Shown piece by piece: positions 1 through 7,717 of a DNA stretch of 64,000 nt; the first letter of the stretch is position 1; each line of letters opens with the position of its first letter. The translations under genes and the position numbers were made by a program. Location: positions 1,901,001-1,965,000 of the forward strand of contig NZ_CP055157.1 of NCBI RefSeq assembly GCF_013367775.1. Reading direction: 5' to 3'. The notes under the pieces are model-generated. The model ran no database searches, was not told the DNA's origin, and saw only the letters and a list, made by a program, of their open reading frames with translations. This DNA is from Microbulbifer sp. YPW1. GTDB lineage: Bacteria > Pseudomonadota > Gammaproteobacteria > Pseudomonadales > Cellvibrionaceae.

Positions 1-533
1 AGCGCCACGGACGCGAGCCGTGCAACAAGATGCAGGCTCATGTCGATACCCGCAGAAATACCGCCGGAGGTAACGATCTGTCCCTGGTCTACCCAGCGCT
101 GCTGTTCGATCACGGCGACATCCGGGTAGGCAGATTTGAGTTCCGGAATATCTTCCCAGTGCGTGGTCGCAGAAAGACCGCTTAATAGCCCTGCCTCGGC
201 CAGAACGAATGCCCCGGTGCATACCGACGCCACCAGTTGTGCGCTCCGGGCGATGCGCGTGACCCAGTCGGTAACCGCAGTGTTTTTCATGACTTCTGTA
301 TGCACACCGCCGGCAACGATCAGGACATCCAATGGCGGGTGGTCGTGTATCGTGCAGCGGGGGTTTACGCTGTATCCGCCACGTGCAGCCACAGGATCCA
401 GGGTTTCCGCTATCAGCAGCGGTATAAATTGTTCTGCGATGCTCGACAAGCGATTCGCGGTGGAAAACACCTCGAACGGCCCGGAGAAGTCGAGGACCTC
501 GGCATCCGGGTAAATGAAAATTCCGATATTCAT
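1..533 (-). CDS. DJ-1/PfpI family protein, 3' end cut by window edge
   Basis: Reading leftward from an ATG at 533, 177 codons stay open to the window edge, so the C-terminus is missing. The protein starts MNIGIFIYPDAEVLDF and shows the DJ-1/PfpI glutamine-amidotransferase-like fold: a first beta strand, then SGPFEVFSTAN, a central DVLIVAGG strand and a nucleophile-elbow sequence ASVCTGAF with the expected cysteine, followed by TTHW. Members include isonitrile hydratases, chaperone-like proteins and the N-terminal half of GlxA/AraC-type regulators. The truncation prevents deciding whether an HTH domain follows, so no specific activity is assigned. It lies 17 nt downstream of the next minus-strand gene and may be co-transcribed with it. 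Confidence 0.8.
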   Translation of the reverse strand, partial: MNIGIFIYPDAEVLDFSGPFEVFSTANRLSSIAEQFIPLLIAETLDPVAARGGYSVNPRCTIHDHPPLDVLIVAGGVHTEVMKNTAVTDWVTRIARSAQLVASVCTGAFVLAEAGLLSGLSATTHWEDIPELKSAYPDVAVIEQQRWVDQGQIVTSGGISAGIDMSLHLVARLASVA

Positions 534-550
534 AGGCGGTGTTATTTCCC

Positions 551-1525
551 TCAGGCAAGCTTCAGGTTGGCATCGGCACGGCTCATCTGGTCGTGCAGGG
601 ATTGAACCTCGCGGGTCTTCATGATTGTGCTGCCACTGCCGAGGGTGCGCACAAAGCGGCAGGCAGAAAATGCATCTGCCAGCTTGTTGTAATTCTTTAC
701 CCACCGCGCGCGTGCCGACATGCGCTCGCTGCGGATCGGCCATACCCCGGGGCGTGGCCCCAGTCGCCCCATGCCAATGCGCCAGGGTTTGGGACTGACT
801 CTGGCGCGGAAGCAATGCTGGTTGGTACACATGCGGACATACAGGGGGTCCGCATTTAGCTCATGCAGCAACTGGGTTGCTTCCTCACTGCCGGGCTCAA
901 AAGTCTTGTGCATGGCCAGTACGCGAAAGCCCATGGGCGTGCGGTAGAGCCGCAAGTGTGACTGCGGGTGCTTGTTGGCGTAGTCCTCGATGACTCCAAG
1001 CGCGCGCTCTTCCGCACCGCCCTTGATGCGGACATATAGGTGATGCAGAAATTTGCTGATCACGGCGGTGAGCGACATCCCCAGAATTGCGAAAACCAGC
1101 AATATCCACCAGGACTGATACCAGTAAGCCGCAACAGCACCGCCCGTAAGCAGGGCGATCAATACGGCGCGGATCAGTGTGCCCGGCGGCGAGGTATCCA
1201 GATCTATATCGGCAAACAGTACGTCCGGCGTGTTCAGGCACAGGGCGCCGTAGGTATTGCGGGTGATAACGACGTCGCCGTGCTTTTCGATGATTTCCTC
1301 GCGGATTGGCAGGCCCTCGGCGCCGTTGTAAGCCACCTTGTGATCGATGCGTCGCACCTTCTCGCCACACTGCGCACGCGCCATCGCTTCTTTAGCCCGT
1401 TCGTCTGCGTGGGCCTGTGCAGCAGCTTCACTCTCGTCCGACCAGCCAAAACGCTTGATGGTCACCTGCGAGCCGTTAATACGTTCGCGTAATTTTGCTT
1501 CGGCCCAGTATTCCGGCACGATCAT
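551..1525 (-). CDS. Membrane protein of unknown function with a D-x-D motif
   Basis: 324 residues from the ATG at 1525, chosen over an upstream in-frame start because the conserved-looking part begins MIVPEYWAEAKL and an AGAGGG-like site precedes it. Order of parts: soluble N-terminus rich in Ala/Glu (residues 1-100), a DVLFADIDLD strand near residue 105, two adjacent hydrophobic segments (about 118-155), then a soluble C-terminal half with RLYRTPMGFRVLAMH, DPLYVRMCTNQHCFRAR and SPKPWRIG. The D-x-D strand and the later TPxGxR and FRAR segments vaguely recall nucleotide-binding palm folds, but I cannot assign a family. The gene is well supported by length, frame and amino-acid composition; the function is unknown. 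Confidence 0.75.
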   Translation of the reverse strand: MIVPEYWAEAKLRERINGSQVTIKRFGWSDESEAAAQAHADERAKEAMARAQCGEKVRRIDHKVAYNGAEGLPIREEIIEKHGDVVITRNTYGALCLNTPDVLFADIDLDTSPPGTLIRAVLIALLTGGAVAAYWYQSWWILLVFAILGMSLTAVISKFLHHLYVRIKGGAEERALGVIEDYANKHPQSHLRLYRTPMGFRVLAMHKTFEPGSEEATQLLHELNADPLYVRMCTNQHCFRARVSPKPWRIGMGRLGPRPGVWPIRSERMSARARWVKNYNKLADAFSACRFVRTLGSGSTIMKTREVQSLHDQMSRADANLKLA

Positions 1526-1729
1526 TGTCTTGATCCCTCTGTTGTTAGGCTGGTTTTGATCAGGGCGTGCACAGTGTGTAACTCGAATCACGAGCTGCCA
1601 TCACCGTTGTGGGAACACCCTCGGCACCGGCAAAGAAGACGATGATTATCGCCACAAGTGATACGGAATTCGCGGCGAGCGGATTCAAAACATACACACT
1701 ATTTCTGTCGGGCAAAATTTCGCCGGTGC

Positions 1730-2233
1730 TCAGGTCTCCACCTCGGTGCTATAGATGGTCATGCCGCGCGCCTGGTAATTGGCGAGTGCGCCTTCGTGGT
1801 CGAGGGTGCAGGTGTGTACCCACACGCGTTTACACGGCGCCCAGTCCCATGCTTCCTGCAGAGCCCGGCTGAGTAGATGTCCGCCGAATCCGCGGCCAAT
1901 AAACCGCGGTGCCAGGCCGAAGTACGCGATCTGGACGTCGTTATTGGTCTGTTTTTCCAGCTCAAAATAACCGGCGATTGCGCCGCGGTAGTAGGCCACC
2001 CATGTGCGCAGGGCATCGCGTTCGGCATAGTCCTGCCAGGTCTTGTCGGGTTCTTTCAGCTTGTCATTCCATTGCCAGGGCTCGCCCACCAGCTGGTACA
2101 GATAGCGATTGAATCGAAACTCCTTTTCTTCGGCTTCCATTACCGACAGCCCTGCAGGGCAGGGCTTGGCATTCAGTTGGGTGCGGTCGCTCATTTCCAG
2201 ATAGTAAGTGGTAACGCTCAAGGTGTACTCCAT
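1730..2233 (-). CDS. GNAT family N-acetyltransferase
   Basis: About 167 residues. The centre carries a GNAT acetyl-CoA site: VAYYRGAIAGYFELE, then IAYFGLAPRFIGRGFGGHLL, where R-G-x-G-G/H is motif A that binds the CoA pyrophosphate, and a late VWVHTCTLDHEGALANYQARGM motif B. The ATG at 2233 overlaps the stop of the upstream PaiB-like gene; an alternative TTG at 2221 would give a start MSVTTYYLEM, which resembles relatives I know, so the exact start is open. Tight overlap implies translational coupling with the PaiB-like gene. Substrate is not predictable; small amines or amino groups are typical for the family. Confidence 0.85.
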   Translation of the reverse strand: MEYTLSVTTYYLEMSDRTQLNAKPCPAGLSVMEAEEKEFRFNRYLYQLVGEPWQWNDKLKEPDKTWQDYAERDALRTWVAYYRGAIAGYFELEKQTNNDVQIAYFGLAPRFIGRGFGGHLLSRALQEAWDWAPCKRVWVHTCTLDHEGALANYQARGMTIYSTEVET

Positions 2234-2805
2234 TGTTCAATGGCTTCGGCCATGGCAGTTTCGCCTTGCGCCTGCAGTGCTTCCACCACGCGCTGTCGGT
2301 CTTCTGATGGCCGGTTCTGGCTTAATTTGTATTTTCCCTGAATCTCGGTGATTTCAATTTCCACACCGACAATCGCGCGCAGCATTTTCGGAGAGTAGTC
2401 AGGCTGCCAGGGATTTTCGGCGCCGGCCTCGTATTTATCGGAAAGCTGGTTGACCACCGACATCAATCGTTCTTCATCGCTGAATGTACGGGCGGTTCCA
2501 TAGACGTGTACCGACTGATAGTTCCATGTTGGCACACCCGCTGAGTGATACCAGCGTGGCGAGATATACGCATGGGGACCGTTGAAGATGATCAGTACCT
2601 GTCGCTCATCGATGGAGTCCAGTTGCGGATTCTGACGGGCCAAGTGGCATAGCAGGCGTTCCCCATCCTGTGACAGCAAGAATGGTAAATGGGTGGCCTC
2701 GGGGCGATCGTTGTGACTGGAGATCAACTGGCCGAAGGCATTGCGTTTCATAAACCGCAACAGCTCCTGCTGGTCTGAGATGGCAAAGTGTTTGGGGGTG
2801 TACAT
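2218..2805 (-). CDS. PaiB-like FMN-binding protein
   Basis: 195 residues starting MYTPKHFAISDQQELLRFM at 2805, preceded by AGGAAG at suitable spacing; an upstream in-frame start would add a 21-residue tail without family resemblance. The protein has the PaiB/FMN-binding split-barrel pattern: FGQLISSHNDRPEATHLPFLL, LLCHLARQNPQL, FNGPHAYISPRWY and VPTWNYQSVHVYG. PaiB proteins bind FMN and have been described as negative regulators of sporulation and protease genes in Bacillus; in proteobacteria they are usually annotated only as FMN-binding negative transcriptional regulators. It forms a two-gene unit with the overlapping GNAT gene, as in the paiA/paiB pairing of Bacillus, although this GNAT is not clearly PaiA. 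Confidence 0.88.
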   Translation of the reverse strand: MYTPKHFAISDQQELLRFMKRNAFGQLISSHNDRPEATHLPFLLSQDGERLLCHLARQNPQLDSIDERQVLIIFNGPHAYISPRWYHSAGVPTWNYQSVHVYGTARTFSDEERLMSVVNQLSDKYEAGAENPWQPDYSPKMLRAIVGVEIEITEIQGKYKLSQNRPSEDRQRVVEALQAQGETAMAEAIEQWSTP

Positions 2806-3125
2806 TGTTGTGAACTTCCTATGTCTCAACGTTCGTGTAGGACCGGTGCTTCGGTATAAGCCTACCACTGCGCTTCGCTCTCCTTTAGCTTGTCCGGGCA
2901 GGGTTTACCTTTTACCTGACCGGGTTTCGGCAGCTCGAGGTAAAAGATGAAAAGCGCAAGGTTGCGCTCCTGTCCCACCAGGATAGAGGCGAGGCCCAGC
3001 ATTTTAGAGGGTGCGCCGGTTGGGGTAAAACCCGACAAGGTGAGTTTGCGAGGATAAAGTGGGCGCAGGGGGTGGCGAGGGAGTCTGCCCGGTGCTGTAC
3101 TTGCTGGCAGCACCGCGGCGACACA
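2806..3125. other. Intergenic stretch, no gene supported
   Basis: 320 bases between the PaiB-like gene and the TPR gene, both on the minus strand. It should hold the PaiB promoter. An 83-codon minus-strand frame runs through it, but it has no recognisable domain and its start has no ribosome-binding site, so I do not call it. No strong hairpin followed by a T tract was found after the TPR gene. Confidence 0.5.
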
Positions 3126-4448
3126 CTATCTGGGCAGCTGTGTGGCGCGCAACAGGGTTGCCAACTGCATCGGGCTATCCGGTTTTTGCGCCAGCCGTTC
3201 GTTGGCGAATGCTTCCGCGAGGGCGCGTTCACCGCTGCGAATGGCGGCTTCTGCGAGCGTCCAGTCGATGATGTCGCGCTGCGCATGGCTACCACCAAAC
3301 TGCTGGAATATATAGCGAGCGCCGTGCAGGTGGTGCACGGCCTCAGCATAACGACCGCGCGCGAAGGCGGTAAACCCTTCTACCAGTGGCAGGCCGGTCT
3401 GGCCGGCCCAGCGTTCCACATCGTTTCGTGAATCTGTTTGTTCGCGCAGCTTGTTGATGACCGCATCCACCTGCTCGGTTTGTCCGGCGCCCAGGTAGGC
3501 CATCACCGCATGCCAGTCATTGAACGGGTAGGTATGCCCATCGGCGAGGGGCAGCCAGCAAGCGGCAACCTCTTTGCTGCGCGAGGTGACATCCACCTCC
3601 AGCATCCACAGGCGCCACAGCAGTGCTGAAGCATCCACCAGATCCAGTGCCATGGAGCTGGAATCGGCGCGTACCTTTTGATCGTAGAGCGCGGTCGCTT
3701 GGTCAATCTCTTCAAGATCCAGGTGAAACAGTGCCCGGTGCCACCAGTTGTGAACCTTGAAGAAATTTTCCCTGCCAGCCCAGAAGGGCTCCCGGGATTC
3801 CATCCAGGCGACACCGTCCTTGGCACGACCCTGCATTTCCAGCACGTGCGTCACCGCGTGATGTGCCCAACAATCGAAGGGTTCCAGATCTATAGCGCGG
3901 TGGCCGTATTCTTCCGCGCGGGCATATTCAGCGCACTCCTCGAGTCCGAATGCATACATCCCCAGGAGCAGGGAATAACCGGGGATCTCGGCGGACCAGT
4001 GCGGTAACACCCGCGCGATTCGATCTCGCAGATTGCGGCCGTTGGTACGGTAAAAGTCCATCAGGTGACCGCACTGGATAGCGACCAGATCGTGCGGGTA
4101 GCGTGCATTGTGAAAATCGAGATGTTCTGCGGCAGCGTGCCAATTGCCGGCGATTAGCTGCTGTAGTGCAACAACATGTGAAGCTTCCCGGTCACTCATA
4201 GGGAGTTTGCGGGCAGTGTCGAGTACCGCGCGCGCGGCCTGTGTTGCCTCCGGCTCAGTGGCCGTGGCGTACATATAGGCTTTCAGCAGGTGGGCCATAA
4301 CGAATTCTGGTGCCTGCGCGATGGCTTGCTCCAGATACGGAAACGGGTCTTCACTATACAGGTTGAATGCCCGCATCCCTTTTTCATAGAGATCAGCGGT
4401 ATCTGCCGTGGCGCCAGTCAGCGGGTTGCCTTGCGTATCTTTCAACAT
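3126..4448 (-). CDS. TTC38-like tetratricopeptide protein
   Basis: 440 residues from an ATG at 4448 with AGGT upstream. The sequence matches the TTC38 (tetratricopeptide repeat protein 38) pattern: an N-terminal LYEKGMRAFNLYSEDPFPYLEQAI, helix pairs throughout, and the central signature HHAVTHVLEMQGRAKDGVAWM followed by HNWWHRALFHLDL. Bacterial members are cytoplasmic, built almost wholly of helical repeats and have no known enzyme activity; a role as a protein-interaction scaffold is inferred from the repeats only. It stands alone between two intergenic regions on the minus strand. No signal peptide is present. Confidence 0.85.
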   Translation of the reverse strand: MLKDTQGNPLTGATADTADLYEKGMRAFNLYSEDPFPYLEQAIAQAPEFVMAHLLKAYMYATATEPEATQAARAVLDTARKLPMSDREASHVVALQQLIAGNWHAAAEHLDFHNARYPHDLVAIQCGHLMDFYRTNGRNLRDRIARVLPHWSAEIPGYSLLLGMYAFGLEECAEYARAEEYGHRAIDLEPFDCWAHHAVTHVLEMQGRAKDGVAWMESREPFWAGRENFFKVHNWWHRALFHLDLEEIDQATALYDQKVRADSSSMALDLVDASALLWRLWMLEVDVTSRSKEVAACWLPLADGHTYPFNDWHAVMAYLGAGQTEQVDAVINKLREQTDSRNDVERWAGQTGLPLVEGFTAFARGRYAEAVHHLHGARYIFQQFGGSHAQRDIIDWTLAEAAIRSGERALAEAFANERLAQKPDSPMQLATLLRATQLPR

Positions 4449-4546
4449 GGGTTGACCTTTCGGGGCGGAGCTTGTCGGAAAGGTTAGTCCATCTATGGCG
4501 GCGCCGATTGCTCACGGCGCTACAAGGGTTCTCGGCCTTTTCTCCG

Positions 4547-4846
4547 TCAACTTCTTCGTGTAAACGCCGGCGTATCGTAAATGCTGTAGTCGGTTTCCTC
4601 GTAAATCCAGGAAACCGGCGCGCTCAGCTTTCGCTCCTCAATGGACTTGTGAAATATACGCATATGCGTATTTTCCATAATTGTATTGAGTTCACTGCGA
4701 TTACAGAGCCCCAAAAACACCCCGGCTTGCATAAACCCCTGAAGGCGATGGCGCTCTATGTCCGGTATGGGGTGGCCACTTTTGGACGCCTTGAAGGCAA
4801 ACGTAAAGCGGCGCTCCACTTCGTTTAGAAAGTTTTCCCTGTTCAT
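4547..4846 (-). CDS. Small hypothetical protein
   Basis: 99 residues starting MNRENFLNEVERRF at 4846 with GGGAA upstream. It is charged, mostly helical and soluble, with a Cys-Asn-Arg segment in the middle and a C-terminal SIYDTPAFTRRS. No known motif is visible. It is called because composition and codon use match the neighbours, no competing frame is better and the start has a plausible ribosome-binding site. It lies between the TTC38-like gene and the LysR regulator, all on the minus strand, but gaps of roughly 85-100 bases suggest independent transcription. Confidence 0.6.
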   Translation of the reverse strand: MNRENFLNEVERRFTFAFKASKSGHPIPDIERHRLQGFMQAGVFLGLCNRSELNTIMENTHMRIFHKSIEERKLSAPVSWIYEETDYSIYDTPAFTRRS

Positions 4847-4931
4847 TTTCCCGTTCCCGTTTCGCGGTCGTAGGTATTCCTTGAAATTTTCAGTTTTTCT
4901 GGTCTCTGTTCGGCTCTGTCATGTCCTGTGG

Positions 4932-5879
4932 TTACCCGTTTACCACCAGAAGCTCCAGGAATAGTTGCACTGCGGGTTGTTCCGCTGCGCTGCTCTTGAA
5001 CGTCAGGGCATTTTGTATCTGATAGCGGAACCTGTCGGGGTTAAGTGTAACCAGTTGCCCTCTTTCAACATATTCTTCCGCCAGGTATGCCGGCAAAAAA
5101 CCGATGAATTTGCCAGATAAGATCATCGCCAGCCGTGCGGCCATATGGTTGGCAATGCTCTTGTGTGGGAACAGCCTGTACAGGTGCGCAGCCCCTGACA
5201 GGACGGCGTGATCGGGAGCGGCAAGTTCCTGCTGGGTGATCATCTCCTCATCGGTTTCAGGCAGGCTTGCGCACGGATGGCTGACGGAGGCGTAGAGTAG
5301 AGACTGGTGGCTGAAGAGGGGGTGATAGCTGAGGCCGGGGCGACGGGAGTGCAGGGGGTTGATACCGACATCCGCGCGGCCGCCGAGGATTTCCAGTTCC
5401 AGTTCCTGGGGCGCGGCTAGTTTGATTTCCAGTTGCAGCTGGGGTGCGCGGTCTCGCAAATGGGCGATGGTGGCGGGCATGTCCAGCTGGGGCATGGCGA
5501 GCATGTCGTCGGGTAGGACGATTCGCAATTGTCCGGTGAGCTGTGACTGGATGGCGTTGACCTGGCTTCTGAAGCTGGCCAGATGCCCGTCCAGTTCTTC
5601 GATGGCCTGGTAGAGCGCTTCGCCCTCGGGGGTCAGCTTGAAATCGGCGCGGCCCCGGGAGCGAATACAAAGCTGCATACCGAGTCGCGTTTCCAGGTCC
5701 GAGAGGTACACGCTGATGGTTGAGCGGCTGATATTGAGCGCTACTTCCGCTGCGGCCAGCCCACCCGCGCGCACTACTTCGCGGAAGACACGCAGCAAGC
5801 GCAGGTCCATATCGCTGAAGCGGCCGGAGAAGGCATGTTTGGCGGTCTGTCTGGGGCCGGGCTTATTTGCAGGGGCCAT
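4932..5879 (-). CDS. LysR-family transcriptional regulator
   Basis: 315 residues. The N-terminal winged HTH is clear: MDLRLLRVFREVVRAGGLAA, NISRSTISVYLSDLETRLGM and a wing ending FKLTPEGEALYQ; a LysR substrate-binding domain follows from about residue 110. Start uncertain: ATG at 5879 (used here) or GTG at 5888; both leave a 23-26-residue polar extension before the HTH. It is transcribed divergently from the aldehyde dehydrogenase at 6030, the classical arrangement for a LysR protein controlling its neighbour, so control of the dehydrogenase/aminotransferase pair is inferred. The effector is unknown. Confidence 0.9.
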   Translation of the reverse strand: MAPANKPGPRQTAKHAFSGRFSDMDLRLLRVFREVVRAGGLAAAEVALNISRSTISVYLSDLETRLGMQLCIRSRGRADFKLTPEGEALYQAIEELDGHLASFRSQVNAIQSQLTGQLRIVLPDDMLAMPQLDMPATIAHLRDRAPQLQLEIKLAAPQELELEILGGRADVGINPLHSRRPGLSYHPLFSHQSLLYASVSHPCASLPETDEEMITQQELAAPDHAVLSGAAHLYRLFPHKSIANHMAARLAMILSGKFIGFLPAYLAEEYVERGQLVTLNPDRFRYQIQNALTFKSSAAEQPAVQLFLELLVVNG

Positions 5880-6029
5880 GCTGGTCACCGGTTGCTCAGG
5901 TCTGCGTTCAGGTTAAATGAAAGTTTGGAAAACGTAAATTTTAGTTTCAGAGAATCTACTATTCTTAACCCGACTACGGGTCCAGAATCGAGCTGTTGAC
6001 TGATTTTGCTTGATCTGTAGGAATATTCG
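5880..6029. promoter_or_regulatory. Divergent lysR / aldehyde dehydrogenase promoter region
   Basis: About 150 bases between the divergent starts. The part at 5912-5972 is AT-rich relative to the neighbours and contains TGAAA...TTTCA arms about 22 bases apart and several T-N11-A matches, as expected for a LysR operator. No single box can be proven by eye. Confidence 0.45.
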
Positions 6030-7487
6030 ATGGTACTGAACGCTTCTGTACAAAACCTGGCCTTGTTGAAAACCCAAAACTTTGTCGCCGGTGAGTGGCG
6101 AGATGGCGAGAGCAAGTTGGCGGTTACTGACCCCGCAAATGGCTCTGTGCTGGCGGAAATCGCCGATGGCAGTGCCGCCGATGCGGAGCAGGCAGTCGCT
6201 GCCGCCCATGGAGCTTTTCCCGAATGGAGCCGCAAGACCGCCGGCGAACGCGCGGCGGTGCTGAAGCGCTGGTACCAGCTGATTGTGGAAAACCGTGAAG
6301 ATCTGGCGCGGATCCTGACCCTGGAGCAGGGCAAACCGCTGGCGGAGGCGCTGGGGGAGATCGATTACGGCGCCTCCTACATCGAGTGGTACGCGGAGGA
6401 GTGTCGTCGCGCCTACGGCCAGACGATCCCAACCCACAATCCGGCGATGCGCCTGCACACCATCCGCCAGCCGGTGGGTGTGGTCACCTGTATTACGCCG
6501 TGGAATTTTCCCAATGCAATGATTACCCGCAAGGCGGCACCCGCGCTGGCGGCGGGTTGTCCGGTAGTCATCAAGCCGGCTTCAGAAACGCCGCTGTCGG
6601 CGCTGGCGCTGTGTGCGCTGGCGGAGCAGGCCGGGTTGCCGGCGGGCACCCTGAACGTGGTTGTCGGCACGGACTCCGCAGCCATCGGCAAGGTGCTGAC
6701 CCAGGACCCGCGCGTGGCGAAGTTCACTTTTACCGGCTCCACTCCGGTAGGCAAGCTGTTGATGGCCCAGTGCGCGAGCACCATCAAAAAGATGTCCATG
6801 GAGCTGGGGGGCAATGCGCCGTTTATCGTGTTCGACGATGCGGATATCGATGTGGCGGTGACTGCCTGTATTGCCACAAAGATGCGTAACGCGGGCCAGA
6901 CTTGTGTGTCTACAAACCGGATCTATGTGCACGAGTCGGTGCACGATGCATTTGTGGATAAGTTGCGCGTGCAGATGGAAAAGTTGCAGCCGGGGCATGG
7001 CCTGGAAGAGGGGACTACATTTGGTCCGCTGATTTTCCGCCGTGCGGTGGATCGGGTACACGGTCTGGTTGAAGAGGCGGTGGCCAACGGGGCGCGCCTT
7101 TTGCTGGGTGGTGATTTCCTGCCCAATGGCGAGAATTACTATGCGCCGACGCTGCTGACCGAGGTGCACGATGATATGCGCATCGCACAGGAGGAAATTT
7201 TCGGACCGCTGGCGGTAGTGCAGAAGTTCCGCGATGAAGATGACGTGATTCAGCGCGCCAATAATACGCCGTTCGGGTTGGCGGCGTATGTAATGAGTGA
7301 AAACATTCGTCGGGCGAATCGTGTGGTTGAGGCGCTGGAGTACGGCATGGTGGCCTGTAATGCGGGCGTCTTCTCTACCACCGTTGCGCCGTTTGGCGGC
7401 TGCAAGGAATCCGGTATCGGCCGCGAGGGCGGTGTCGAGGGAATGGCCGAGTTTTACGAAACCAAGTACTGCTGCTACGGCGCGTAA
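6030..7487 (+). CDS. gabD: NAD(P)-dependent succinate-semialdehyde dehydrogenase family protein
   Basis: 485 residues, the usual length for GabD-type aldehyde dehydrogenases. The Rossmann and catalytic domains are complete: ITPWNFPNAMITRK, the FTGSTPVGK nucleotide loop, general base Glu258 in SMELGGNAP and catalytic Cys292 in NAGQTCVSTNRIYV, then the EEIFGPLA and late PFGGCKESGIGREGG motifs. These favour succinate-semialdehyde or a similar omega-semialdehyde as substrate, with the acid as product. It is divergent from a LysR gene and followed by an omega-aminotransferase, which would supply the semialdehyde from GABA, beta-alanine or a related omega-amino acid. The gene symbol is by family; substrate unproven. 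Confidence 0.87.
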   Translation: MVLNASVQNLALLKTQNFVAGEWRDGESKLAVTDPANGSVLAEIADGSAADAEQAVAAAHGAFPEWSRKTAGERAAVLKRWYQLIVENREDLARILTLEQGKPLAEALGEIDYGASYIEWYAEECRRAYGQTIPTHNPAMRLHTIRQPVGVVTCITPWNFPNAMITRKAAPALAAGCPVVIKPASETPLSALALCALAEQAGLPAGTLNVVVGTDSAAIGKVLTQDPRVAKFTFTGSTPVGKLLMAQCASTIKKMSMELGGNAPFIVFDDADIDVAVTACIATKMRNAGQTCVSTNRIYVHESVHDAFVDKLRVQMEKLQPGHGLEEGTTFGPLIFRRAVDRVHGLVEEAVANGARLLLGGDFLPNGENYYAPTLLTEVHDDMRIAQEEIFGPLAVVQKFRDEDDVIQRANNTPFGLAAYVMSENIRRANRVVEALEYGMVACNAGVFSTTVAPFGGCKESGIGREGGVEGMAEFYETKYCCYGA

Positions 7488-7547
7488 CCTGTAAACGCCT
7501 GCCTGCAGGCGAACCCCACGGGGTGTTTAATCTGGCCCAGTGGCGGC

Positions 7548-7653
7548 AAAGCACTGGGCTTCACTTTTCGAAACCGCTGTGAATACACCCCTGTACGCTG
7601 CGTCGGCAACTTCCCTGTTGCCGACGCTTTCGAAAAGGGAATCCCAGCACTTT
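7548..7653 (+). repeat. 106-nt nested-hairpin repeat, copy A
   Basis: Geometry read on the plus strand: 26-nt left arm (7548-7573), 26-nt core (7574-7599), inner stem of 11 bp (7600-7610 with 7617-7627) around a 6-nt loop TTCCCT, then a 26-nt right arm (7628-7653). The arms pair imperfectly in the middle but perfectly near the core (TTTTCGAAA / TTTCGAAAA). The core contains CGCTGTGAATACACCCCTGT. The same architecture with different but self-complementary stems occurs at 17510 and 36348. It sits between gabD and the aminotransferase. Confidence 0.85.
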
Positions 7654-7717
7654 GTCTTAGCATCGAAATTATTTACTACGTTAGAAAGACTCTAATTTTT
7701 TAGACTCGGAGAAAATC

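Noticed and set aside
2862..3113. 83-codon minus-strand frame between the TPR and PaiB-like genes
   Set aside because: No domain, no ribosome-binding site and composition unlike the neighbours; probably a chance frame.
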